Of a stretch of 64,000 nt of DNA, positions 44,257-52,461 are shown piece after piece. Both the position numbers and the translations under genes were made by a program. The stretch lies in assembly GCA_965279475.1 (NCBI GenBank), contig CBDIIA010000003.1, forward strand, positions 744,001-808,000, in the 5' to 3' direction. Position 1 is the first letter of the stretch, and each line of letters opens with the position of its first letter. The stretch is from Pseudorhodoferax sp965279475 (GTDB taxonomy: Bacteria > Pseudomonadota > Gammaproteobacteria > Burkholderiales > Burkholderiaceae_C). The notes below the pieces were generated by a model. That model made no database searches. It was not told where the DNA came from and worked only from the letters and a program-made list of their open reading frames with translations.

Positions 44257-44898
44257 TCAGCGGGCGCTGGCGGCCTGGTTGTCCCGCTGGGCCTGGGCCA
44301 CGTACTCGTAGTGCACCAGATGTTCTGCAAAGATCTCGCCCAGGCCGTTGCCGCCCGGCAGCGTCCAGTTCTTCTGCCAGTCGGCCGCAATGGCATACCA
44401 GGGCGACACGATGGCGCCCATCTGCTGCATGCGCAGCATCGTGGCGTGCATCGAGGTCTTGTCCACCGCACCGGCCGCGTCGTAGGCGTAGACCACGTCG
44501 TAGCCCAGCCGCAGCGCGGTGCGCGCCGGGAACACGCCGCAGACCTCGCCGGTCACGCCGGTCATCACCAGCTTCTTGCGGCCCAGCGCCGCCACCGCAT
44601 CGGCGAACGGCTGGTAGGCCATCGCGTCGATCACGCCGTCGCGGTGGTAGACCTTGTGGTCGGGGAACAGCTGGGTGATCCAGTTCATCGTGTGGCCGTT
44701 CGGACCATCGGGCACGCTGTCGGTGATCAGCGTGGGGATGCCGAAGTTCTTGGCCGACTTGGCCAGCGCGCGCACCGCGTTGCGGAACACCAGATCGGAT
44801 TCGGCGCCGTTGACGAAATTGGTGCCGACCTGGTGGTCGATCAGCAGCAGGGCGGAGTTGTCGATGGTCAGTTCTTCGAGAAATCTGTGCGTGTCCAT
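44257..44898 (-). CDS. Isochorismatase-like cysteine hydrolase (YcaC-type)
   Basis: A 213-residue Rossmann-type hydrolase. The catalytic Asp is D21 in LLLIDHQVGTNF, and the nucleophilic Cys is C120 in TGVTGEVCGVFPARTAL. The ending (AGAVDKTSMHATMLRMQQMG, SPWYAIAADWQKNW) resembles YcaC. The family cleaves amide C-N bonds; relatives act on biuret, maleamate, ureidoacrylate or nicotinamide, but YcaC-type substrates are mostly unknown. It is first in the operon with the VOC protein and the ABC importer. ATG at 44898 after AAAGAAGCCC. Confidence 0.9.
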   Translation of the reverse strand: MDTHRFLEELTIDNSALLLIDHQVGTNFVNGAESDLVFRNAVRALAKSAKNFGIPTLITDSVPDGPNGHTMNWITQLFPDHKVYHRDGVIDAMAYQPFADAVAALGRKKLVMTGVTGEVCGVFPARTALRLGYDVVYAYDAAGAVDKTSMHATMLRMQQMGAIVSPWYAIAADWQKNWTLPGGNGLGEIFAEHLVHYEYVAQAQRDNQAASAR

Positions 44899-44948
44899 GG
44901 GCTTCTTTCTGGGGTGCGGTGGGTTGATGGGGGTGCAGACGGTGCCGT

Positions 44949-46547
44949 TCAGAGCAGGCCTTCGCGGATGAACGGGAACAGCAGCCACAGCTGCAGCCGG
45001 GTGCCGAATGACACGCCAGGATCGGCGTCGTAGACCTTCTCGGCGCCGTCCACGGTGCCGACCCATTCGATGTGATCGCCCGGCTGGCGCAGGCGCAGCC
45101 GGAAGCTGCCGCCGTCGCGCAGGCGGCGGATCAGCCCCAGCACCTTGTCGGCCAGCGCCGGCGAGTCGACCAGCAGCCCGAGTTCGGTGTTGGTCTGGGA
45201 CGAACGCAGGTCCATGTTCATCGAGCCGACGAAGGTGGTCTTGCGGTCCAGCACCACCAGCTTGGCGTGCGAGCGGCCCACGGCGGTGTGCAGCGCGCCG
45301 CCGATCAGCTTGTCGTTGTGCAGCTGCGTGGTGTCGATCTCATAGAGCTCCACGCCCAGCTTCAGCATGTCCTTGCGGTAGCGGCCATAGGCAGCGCTGG
45401 CGAAGGGTTCGTCGTTGGAGCTCAACGAATTGGTGACGACCTCGATGCGCACGCCCTGGTCGGCGGACTTGCGCATGCCCTGCATGCCGGCCGTGCCGGG
45501 GATCAGGTAGGGTGAGTCGATGACGATCTCCGAGCGCGCCGCGCCGATGGCCCGCCGCACACGCGCGGTCACGGTGCTGTGGTCGTCGCCGTTCTCCGAC
45601 TTGCCGCTGACCTTCTCGGGATCGTCGGCGAAGGCTTCGACGTGACTGTGCAGCAGCTGCAGCGGCGGGCGCTGCAGGTCGGCGCTGAGCGGCAGGTAGC
45701 CCATGAAGTCGGGCACGTCGGCGGCCGGCGTCGGGAACGCATCCACCGCGTCGGCGGTGAGTTGCTCGAAGTGGTCGCGCAGGGCCTGCGGATCCTTGGC
45801 CGTACTGGCCACCGCGTGCAGCGGGTAGATGCGCGGGCTGTTCCAGTAGCTGTCGAAGATCGCCGCCATCTTCGGGATCACCTCGCCGGCGAGCAGCAGG
45901 TCGAAGTCGACGAAGTTGTCGTCCTTGCTCATGAAGAAGTATTCGTTGGCGATGTTGCGCCCGCCCGCCACCGCGAAGGCACCATCGGCGATCAGCATCT
46001 TGTTGTGCATGCGGTGGTTGATGCGCGAGAAGTCACCCAGCGCGAAGGCCCAGCGCGTCATCATCGACGCACGGCCGGACGGGAACGGGTTGAACAGGCG
46101 GATCTCGACGTTGGGCGTGGCGGCCAGTGCCAGCAGCATCTCGTCGCTGTCGGCGGTGTAGAGGTCGTCGACCAGCAGGCGCACCCGCACGCCGCGCACC
46201 GCCGCGTCGCGCACCGCACGCGCCAGCTTGTGGCCGGTCACGTCGTTGTGCAGCAGGTAGTACTGCAGGTCGAGCGACTTCTGCGCGTGGGCCACCAGCG
46301 TGAGGCGCGCATCCATCGACCACGGGCTCATCGGCAGCGGGCGCACACCGGAACTCTGTGGGTCCGGCACGCTCTGCGCCGCGATCCGGCCCAGCAGCTC
46401 GGCCGGGCTGGCCGGGATGGCCGCGGTGTGCGGCCGTTCTGCATGCGGCGGCAGCATCGCGCAGCCTTGCACCAGGGCCAGCAACGCGAACGCGGCCAGC
46501 AGCCGCCAGAGGGTGGTGAGCCCTCGCGGCTCGAAAGTTGGGGTCAA
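44949..46547 (-). CDS. Phospholipase D superfamily lipoprotein (cardiolipin synthase-like), second copy
   Basis: A protein of about 532 residues, paralogous in layout to the one at 21.9-23.6 kb: lipoprotein signal ending LVQGC, then HNKMLIADGAFAVAGGRN and HAKLVVLDRKTTFVGSMNMD as the two HKD motifs, and the same ending style (LFPFIREGLL versus LSPFVPEELL). I chose a TTG at 46547 because GGAG is seven bases upstream; an ATG at 46595 without an obvious site is the alternative. It lies 50 bases upstream of the isochorismatase-like gene on the same strand and diverges from a LysR gene. Confidence 0.88.
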   Translation of the reverse strand: MTPTFEPRGLTTLWRLLAAFALLALVQGCAMLPPHAERPHTAAIPASPAELLGRIAAQSVPDPQSSGVRPLPMSPWSMDARLTLVAHAQKSLDLQYYLLHNDVTGHKLARAVRDAAVRGVRVRLLVDDLYTADSDEMLLALAATPNVEIRLFNPFPSGRASMMTRWAFALGDFSRINHRMHNKMLIADGAFAVAGGRNIANEYFFMSKDDNFVDFDLLLAGEVIPKMAAIFDSYWNSPRIYPLHAVASTAKDPQALRDHFEQLTADAVDAFPTPAADVPDFMGYLPLSADLQRPPLQLLHSHVEAFADDPEKVSGKSENGDDHSTVTARVRRAIGAARSEIVIDSPYLIPGTAGMQGMRKSADQGVRIEVVTNSLSSNDEPFASAAYGRYRKDMLKLGVELYEIDTTQLHNDKLIGGALHTAVGRSHAKLVVLDRKTTFVGSMNMDLRSSQTNTELGLLVDSPALADKVLGLIRRLRDGGSFRLRLRQPGDHIEWVGTVDGAEKVYDADPGVSFGTRLQLWLLFPFIREGLL

Positions 46548-46672
46548 GATGGTTCTCCGTCGGGGCTCGGCCGGGGCAGCCGGCCAGTGGGCCATCGCAT
46601 GGCCGAGGGGCCGGATGCAAGGCGGGGATCGCGATGCTATCGACGGGCCCGGTTTGTGGCTATCCTCTGCAA

Positions 46673-47617
46673 ATGAAACTCGGCGTCACTGAAAACGCAA
46701 CAGAGGGGGTGCTGCTGGCCGATCTGCGCCTGCTGGCGCAGGCCGTGGACCTGGGCAGCCTGGCCGAGGCGGCCCGCGTGTCGGCCCTGTCGAGGACCGC
46801 GGTCACGCGGCAGCTGCAGCGGCTCGAAGCCGCCGTGGGCCAGCGGCTGTTGCACCGGGGCAGCGGCCGTTTCGCGTTGACCGACGAAGGCCGAGAGCTG
46901 CTGGGCCGCATCCGCGAACCGCTGGGCCTGATCGACGATGCGGTCAGCGCGCTGACCGACCCGGACGCTCCGCTGGAAGGGCGGCTGCGCGTCGCCACCA
47001 CCTACACGCACGGCTGCAGTGTCATCGCGCCGGCGCTGCCGTCGTTCATGGCGCGGCACCCGAAGCTGCTGGTCGCGCTCGAGTTGTCGACCCGCAAGGT
47101 GGACCTGCTGGCCGACGAGGCCGACATCGCCATCCGCGTCGGCGCGCCCGGCAACGACCGGCTGGTGAGCCGGCTGCTGATGCGCGACCGGGTGCTGCTG
47201 TGTGCCGCGCCGACCTACCTGGCCTTGCACCCGCCGATCCGCACGCTGGCCGATCTGGCCACGCACGCGATGCTGGAGACGCGCCCCGAAACCGGTGCGC
47301 CTTACGAGCTGACCGACGCCGACGGCCAGCTGCAGCGCATCGCGTCGGCACGCGTGGTGCTGCGCTCCAACGAACCCGAGGCGCTGGCGATCGCCGCCCG
47401 GCACGGCGCCGGCATCGCGGTGATGTCCGAACGTTTTGCGCAGGCGTTCCTGCGGGACGGCACGCTGGTTCCGGTGCTGCCGGGCTGCGGCCTGCCGGCG
47501 CGCGACATCCATGCGCTGTATGCCCCGGGGCGCCGCAACGCCGCCAAGGTGCGGGCCTTCCTGGACCACATGGTCGAGCATTCGGCCCGGTTCGCACTCG
47601 GCGCCGGGCCGGGTTGA
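46673..47617 (+). CDS. LysR-family transcriptional regulator
   Basis: A 314-residue regulator. The N-terminal helix-turn-helix is DLRLLAQAVDLGSLAEAARV followed by SRTAVTRQLQRLEAAVGQRL. The ligand-binding domain shows DEADIAIRVGAPGNDRLVSR and GAGIAVMSERFAQAFL. It is the first plus-strand gene before the amidase and amidohydrolase genes and is the likely local regulator of the heterocycle locus. ATG at 46673. Confidence 0.93.
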   Translation: MKLGVTENATEGVLLADLRLLAQAVDLGSLAEAARVSALSRTAVTRQLQRLEAAVGQRLLHRGSGRFALTDEGRELLGRIREPLGLIDDAVSALTDPDAPLEGRLRVATTYTHGCSVIAPALPSFMARHPKLLVALELSTRKVDLLADEADIAIRVGAPGNDRLVSRLLMRDRVLLCAAPTYLALHPPIRTLADLATHAMLETRPETGAPYELTDADGQLQRIASARVVLRSNEPEALAIAARHGAGIAVMSERFAQAFLRDGTLVPVLPGCGLPARDIHALYAPGRRNAAKVRAFLDHMVEHSARFALGAGPG

Positions 47618-47697
47618 CGGGCAGGCAGGATGGCACTTCGCTTCTGTCACCCGACGCGCCGTGTGCTGCGTTGGTGCGCCCCTTGCTTGTGCAAACC

Positions 47698-49146
47698 ATG
47701 ACGCCGACCACCCTGCACGCCTGCTCGGCCACCCAGCTCGGGGCGCTGTTCGCCCGTGGTGACACCACGCCGCGCGAGGCGCTCGATGCCGTGCTGGCGC
47801 GTCTGGGCACGGTACAGCCGCTGGTGAACCCGGTGGTCGCGATGGATCTGGTCGAGGCGCGCGCCGCCGCCGACCGCAGCACCGAGCGCTGGCGCGGCGG
47901 CAAGCCGCTGTCGCCGCTGGACGGCGTGCCGATGGTCGTCAAGGACAACATTCCCGTGCGCGGCATGCCGTGCACCTGGGGCAGCGCGCTGTACCGCGAC
48001 CTGGTGCCCGCGCAGGACGAATTGCCCGCCGCACGCCTGCGGGCCGCCGGCGCGGTGCTGATGGGCAAGGCCAATGTGCCGGAGTTCACGCTGCAGGGCT
48101 TCACCGGCAACAAGCTCTTCGGCGTGACCGGCAACCCGTGGCAACCGGCGCTGACGCCGGGCGGCTCCAGCGGCGGCGTGGTGGCGGCGGTGGCCAGCGG
48201 CATCGGGCCGATCGGGTTGGCGACGGATGGCGGTGGCTCGATCCGCCGGCCCTGCGGCTACACCGGCCTGGTGGGCCTGAAACCTGGCATCGGCCGCGTA
48301 CCGCGGCGCGACGGGTTGCCGCCGATCCTGCTCGACTTCGAGGTGGTCGGACCGGTGGGTCGTAGCGTGGCCGACGTGGCGCTGGCGATGCAGGTGCTGG
48401 GCCCGCGCGACGCGTTCGATGCGCGTTCGCACCGCTATGGCGCGGCGGGTTTTGCGCTGGAGCGGCCACCGCGGCTGCGCATCGGTTATTTGCGCCAGGT
48501 GCGCGACGTCGACGGCAGCGATGCGCCGCTCGACCCGGCGATCGCGCAGGCGACCGACCGTGTCGCGGCGCGGCTGGCGGCGCTCGGCCATCACGTCGAC
48601 GACGACGTGCCGCCCACGCTGCCGAACCGCGTGAACCAGCAGGTGTGGCCCGCGCTCAGCGCGTCGGGGCTGGGCTGGCTGATGCAGCGCCTGGAAGGCG
48701 CGCACCCGTCCTGGCGCACCATGATCGACCCGTCGCTGCTGGCGCTGGCTGAGACCGGCATCGCGCAGGGCGCCGGCGCGCTGTTCGAGGCCCTGCAGCA
48801 GGCGGCGCTGTTCCGCGACGAGCTGCAGCAGCAATTTGCGCGGCACGACCTGCTGCTGACGCCGACCGCCGCGGCCATGCCCTGGGAGGCGGCACAGCGC
48901 CATCCGCGCCGCATCGATGGCCACGCCGTGGGCCCGCGGGGCCATGCGGTCTACACCGCCTTCGTCAACGCGGCCGGCGTGCCGGCGATCGCACTGCCCG
49001 CGTTGTCGGCGGCCGACGCCGCGCCGGGCGACCTGCCCATCGGCTTTCAGCTGGTGGGCGCGATGGGCACCGACGAATTGCTGTGCCGCGTCGGTGCCGA
49101 ATACGAAGCCGCCCATCCCTGGCAGAGCCGCTGGCCGGTGCTGTAG
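47698..49146 (+). CDS. Amidase signature family hydrolase
   Basis: A 482-residue amidase with the full Ser-cisSer-Lys triad: K82 in VPMVVKDNIPVRG, S157 in TPGGSSGGVVAAVASG and S181 in GLATDGGGSIRRPCG. KANVPEFTLQGFTGNKLFG and the final GFQLVGAMGTDELL are usual. Related amidases hydrolyse 1-carboxybiuret, allophanate, ureido acids or aryl amides. Next to a ring-opening hydrolase, a ureido- or amide-bearing intermediate is a reasonable guess. ATG at 47698; it starts 80 bases after the LysR gene. Confidence 0.92.
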   Translation: MTPTTLHACSATQLGALFARGDTTPREALDAVLARLGTVQPLVNPVVAMDLVEARAAADRSTERWRGGKPLSPLDGVPMVVKDNIPVRGMPCTWGSALYRDLVPAQDELPAARLRAAGAVLMGKANVPEFTLQGFTGNKLFGVTGNPWQPALTPGGSSGGVVAAVASGIGPIGLATDGGGSIRRPCGYTGLVGLKPGIGRVPRRDGLPPILLDFEVVGPVGRSVADVALAMQVLGPRDAFDARSHRYGAAGFALERPPRLRIGYLRQVRDVDGSDAPLDPAIAQATDRVAARLAALGHHVDDDVPPTLPNRVNQQVWPALSASGLGWLMQRLEGAHPSWRTMIDPSLLALAETGIAQGAGALFEALQQAALFRDELQQQFARHDLLLTPTAAAMPWEAAQRHPRRIDGHAVGPRGHAVYTAFVNAAGVPAIALPALSAADAAPGDLPIGFQLVGAMGTDELLCRVGAEYEAAHPWQSRWPVL

Positions 49147-49263
49147 CCGCGCGGCTGCAGCCCGGCATGCGACTTGCAATGGGCCTCCGGTCTGCGTTGC
49201 CGCTATCGCCACCCGCGTGTGCTGCACCGCTGGCGACCCTGAACCAACCGCCATGGAGTCCGC

Positions 49264-50520
49264 GTGACGATGCTCGATCTGCTGGTCCACGATGCGGCCT
49301 TGCCCGCCCCTGCGCCGGCGGGCGCGCGCTTCGATGTCGGCGTCGCACGCGGCAGGGTGATGAGCGTCGCCCCGGCCGCCGACAAGCCGCCCGCGGCGCG
49401 CGAGACGCTTGACGCCGGCGGCCGCCTGCTCAGCGGCTCGTTTGCCAACCCGCACCTGCACCTGTGCAAGGTCTGGACGCTCGACATGCTGGACGAAGCC
49501 GCGCTGGCCGACTACCACGGTGCCGGCATGGCCCGCGCGCTGAGCGCCATCGAACTCGCCGCCCGCGTGAAGGACCGCTACCAGGCCGACTGGATCCTCG
49601 ACAACGCGCGCCGGGCGGTCGCGCTGGCCGCGTTGCACGGCAACCTGCACATCCGCGCGCTGGCCGATGTGGACCACCGTGCCGGGCTCGAGGCTGTCGA
49701 AGCGCTGATCGCGGTGCGCGAAGAGTTTCGCGGCATCGTCGAAGTCCAGGTCTGCGCGTTCCCACAAGAGGGCATCCTGCGCGAAGAAGGTGCGCAGGAC
49801 CTGATGGAGCAGGCGATGGAGATGGGCTGCGACGTGGTCGGCGGCATCCCGTGGATCGAGTTCTCGGACGAGGCCGCGCTGGAGCACGTGAAGATCTGCT
49901 TCGACCTGGCCCAGCGCTACCGCAAGGACGTGTCGATGCTGCTCGACGACGCCGGCGACGCCAGCCTGCGCACGCTCGAGATGATGGCGCTGGAGGCGAT
50001 CCGCACCGGCTGGGAGGGCAGGGCCCTGGCCCACCACTGCCGCGCAATGGCGCTGTACCCCACGCCCTATCTGCAGCGCCTGTGCGGCCTGCTGCGCCAG
50101 GCCCGCATCGGTGTGGTGAGCGATCCGCACACCGGCCCGCTGCACGCGCGCGTGGCCGAGTTGCGCGAGGCCGGCGTGCGCGTGGCGCTGGGGCAGGACG
50201 ACATCTCCGACGCCTACTACCCGTTCGGCCGCAACAACATGATGGAGGTCGCCTTCCTGGCCTCGCACCTGCTGTGGATGACCCAACGCGAGGAGATCGA
50301 GGCGCTGTTCGGCATGGTCACGCACGAAGCCGCCGCCGTGATGAACGTGAAGGGCGGCAAGGTCGAGGCCGGCGCGCCAGCGCACCTGGTGCTGCACGCG
50401 CACGGCAACGTGCTGGAAACCCTGCGCTACCACGAGTGGCCGCATGCGGTGGTGAGCCATGGGAAGTTGCTGGATCTGGCGGCGCTGCGGACGATGGCGG
50501 GTCTGATCGCCAGGTCGTGA
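49264..50520 (+). CDS. Cytosine deaminase-like amidohydrolase with unusual metal site
   Basis: A 418-residue TIM-barrel amidohydrolase of the CodA/AtzC branch. H64 and H66 in FANPHLHLCKV and D312 in GQDDISDAYYPFG are present; the last motif is typical of the CodA branch (GHDDVFDPWYPLG in E. coli). The strand that carries the third metal His and the catalytic Glu in CodA (VHCDE) reads MLLDD at 225-229, so both are replaced. A His pair is at 257-258 (LAHHCRAM). It may deaminate a heterocycle with a rearranged centre, or have another function. GTG at 49264 with GGAG five bases upstream. Confidence 0.87.
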   Translation: MTMLDLLVHDAALPAPAPAGARFDVGVARGRVMSVAPAADKPPAARETLDAGGRLLSGSFANPHLHLCKVWTLDMLDEAALADYHGAGMARALSAIELAARVKDRYQADWILDNARRAVALAALHGNLHIRALADVDHRAGLEAVEALIAVREEFRGIVEVQVCAFPQEGILREEGAQDLMEQAMEMGCDVVGGIPWIEFSDEAALEHVKICFDLAQRYRKDVSMLLDDAGDASLRTLEMMALEAIRTGWEGRALAHHCRAMALYPTPYLQRLCGLLRQARIGVVSDPHTGPLHARVAELREAGVRVALGQDDISDAYYPFGRNNMMEVAFLASHLLWMTQREEIEALFGMVTHEAAAVMNVKGGKVEAGAPAHLVLHAHGNVLETLRYHEWPHAVVSHGKLLDLAALRTMAGLIARS

Positions 50521-50619
50521 CGGTCGGTGCCGTCCCGCCGCACTCCGTGGCGTGGCCGGAGCCTGGGGCTCGATCCGGTGGCGGAGCATCGCGCCAGCGG
50601 CCGGCCTGGCCCGGCACCG

Positions 50620-52356
50620 TCAATGGTCGAAGTGGAACACGATCGTCGCCCGGCCGCCCGCGCGCCTTGCCGTCACGCGGTCGGCCGAGCGGCGCAGCAG
50701 GAAGCCGGCCAGCCGGCGTTCGCCTGCGTCGGAAGCCAGGATGTCGTCGACGCTCGGGCGCGTGTCGGGCAGTTCGAGCGGGGCGCCGTCGTACGACACT
50801 GCCAGGTCGAGATGGAATTCGTCGAACGACGCCTCGACGAGCAGTGGCCCCGTTGCCACGCCGCTCGACATCAGCGTCTCGATCGACTGCGCGAGGTTGA
50901 ACTTGGCGCGTTCGACCACGTCGCGCCGCGCGCCCCAGGCGGCACCCTGTGCGTCGAGAAACTGGTCGAGCGCGACCCGGTCGACAGGGCCGGGCAGCAC
51001 CGGCAGCGCGACCTTGCGTTTCAGACCGATGCGAAACAGCAGGTTCAGGCTCAGGCCGACGATCGTGCCGAAGATCAGCGAGTTGCCGAACGAAGGGCGC
51101 AGCGCAGCGGGGAACACGGCGACCAGCGCCGGGAAGATCTCGACCGCCAGGCCGAACACGACGGCCAGCCCGATCACCAGGATCCGGCGCGCGTCGAGCA
51201 GGCGCGAGGTCATGATGACCAGGCCGTTGGCGACGATGAAGGTCGACGAGAACACCAGTCCCGCGGCGAGCACCGGACGCGGCATCAGGTTGAACAGGTG
51301 GCTGAGCTTGGGCACGAAGGCGAAGATCAGCAGGATCGCTGTGATCGACCAGGCGATGCGCCGGCTGGCGACGCCTGTGGCCGTTGCCAGTCCCACCGCA
51401 CTGGTCGATGAATTGAGGCCGGCTGCGCCGATGGCGCCGGCCACGATGTTGCCCATGCCATCGGCCAGCGCGCCGCGGCTCACCGAGCCCATGTCGGCGC
51501 GCACCCAGGTGGCGTCGGTCGCCATCTGCGAGGTCGTGACATTGCCGATGACCTTCAGCGACGCGGCCAGGGCGGCGACCAGGAAAGGCAGTATCAGTGT
51601 GGCGTCGAACGACCAGCCGATATGGTCGAGCGCGGGTGCGGCCAGCAGCGGCGCCGCAGCCAGGACGTTCAGTTCATGTGCATCCAGCAGGCCCATTGCC
51701 CACGCGGCGAGATAACCCACCGTCATGCCGATCAGCACACAGAACAGGCGCGGTGCGCCGCGGCCCCAGACGTTCAGCGCCACCATCAGGCCAAGGGTCG
51801 CCAGCGCCAGCATCGTCTCGTCCGTGGAGGGCGCGCCGACCGCCGTCGCCGGCCCCAGCGCGGTCCGCAATCCGACCATGCCGACCGAGGTACCGGTCAG
51901 CAGCACCACCAGGCCCGTGATCTCGGGCGTGAAGACCGAGCGCAGGCGCGGCAGCACACGCGCCAATGCCACCTGGAACATGCCGGCCAGCACCGTCATG
52001 CCGAACGCCGCCGCGAGGTTGCCGCTGCGCGCCGCGATCAGCGAGGGCACGAGATAGACCACGCTGGCGATCGGCTGGCACAGAAATCCGGACCCGACCG
52101 GTCCCAAGGGCACGACCTGCAGCACGGTGCTGATCGCCATCGCGATCAGCGTCAGGCTGACCATTGCCGCGCTGACCTCGGGCGAACTGCCGGCGGCCTG
52201 GGCCACCAGCACCGGGTAGACCAGATAGATCAGCATCAGCCCGACATGCTGCAAGCCGCTCAGGATGTTGACAATCAGCGGCGGCGCCTCATCGACTCCG
52301 TAGACCAGACCGACCGGCTTGGTGCCCATGGACAAGGCCTCGTTCGTTAGGTTCAT
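50620..52356 (-). CDS. NCS2-family nucleobase permease with C-terminal soluble domain
   Basis: A 578-residue transporter. Residues to about 440 hold the NCS2 (xanthine/uracil) fold with about 14 hydrophobic segments: LQHVGLMLIYLVYPVLVA, VFTPEITGLVVLLTGTSVG, VGLNS-type AAGLNSSTSAVGLATATGV and LMPRPVLAAGLVFS. The remaining 130 residues are soluble and look like a reduced GHKL ATPase-type fold (KFNLAQSIETLMSSGVATG, FHLDLAVSYDGAPLELPD, GERRLAGFLLRRSADRV, GGRATIVFHFDH). It would import a purine-, pyrimidine- or related heterocycle. The ATG at 52356 lies inside the palindromic repeat. Confidence 0.92.
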   Translation of the reverse strand: MNLTNEALSMGTKPVGLVYGVDEAPPLIVNILSGLQHVGLMLIYLVYPVLVAQAAGSSPEVSAAMVSLTLIAMAISTVLQVVPLGPVGSGFLCQPIASVVYLVPSLIAARSGNLAAAFGMTVLAGMFQVALARVLPRLRSVFTPEITGLVVLLTGTSVGMVGLRTALGPATAVGAPSTDETMLALATLGLMVALNVWGRGAPRLFCVLIGMTVGYLAAWAMGLLDAHELNVLAAAPLLAAPALDHIGWSFDATLILPFLVAALAASLKVIGNVTTSQMATDATWVRADMGSVSRGALADGMGNIVAGAIGAAGLNSSTSAVGLATATGVASRRIAWSITAILLIFAFVPKLSHLFNLMPRPVLAAGLVFSSTFIVANGLVIMTSRLLDARRILVIGLAVVFGLAVEIFPALVAVFPAALRPSFGNSLIFGTIVGLSLNLLFRIGLKRKVALPVLPGPVDRVALDQFLDAQGAAWGARRDVVERAKFNLAQSIETLMSSGVATGPLLVEASFDEFHLDLAVSYDGAPLELPDTRPSVDDILASDAGERRLAGFLLRRSADRVTARRAGGRATIVFHFDH

Positions 52357-52461
52357 CCGAATTCGCAATCAAACCGATCACTGCGTTGCTTCGCCTTGCC
52401 GTGCGTCAGCACTGTCTGCGGCTTCGCGCCTTGTGCTCGCTTCGATTGCAAACTCGTATCA
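52353..52461. repeat. Palindromic repeat (REP/MITE-like) with 18-base inverted ends
   Basis: The right end read on the minus strand is TGATACGAGTTTGCAATC (52461-52444). The left end on the plus strand is TCATCCGAATTCGCAATC (52353-52370). The arms match each other and the short repeat at 23582-23613. The core contains GTGCGTCAGCAC, itself a small hairpin. There is no coding capacity and no transposase. Its first three bases are the stop codon of the monooxygenase, and its last bases include the ATG of the permease, so it fills the whole intergenic gap of the operon. Confidence 0.75.

Noticed and set aside
47647..50589. 980-codon minus-strand open frame
   Set aside because: It is wholly antisense to the amidase and amidohydrolase genes, both of which have complete active-site motifs. 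The product is low-complexity Arg/Gln/His text typical of a shadow frame.
50525..50619. Inverted CGGTGCCG/CGGCACCG pair between convergent genes
   Set aside because: The arms are eight bases and about 80 bases apart, easily due to chance at this GC content, with no T-run.
52353..52461. Insertion sequence between monooxygenase and permease genes
   Set aside because: There is no transposase and no target-site duplication that I can see. At 109 bases it can only be a non-autonomous palindromic repeat.
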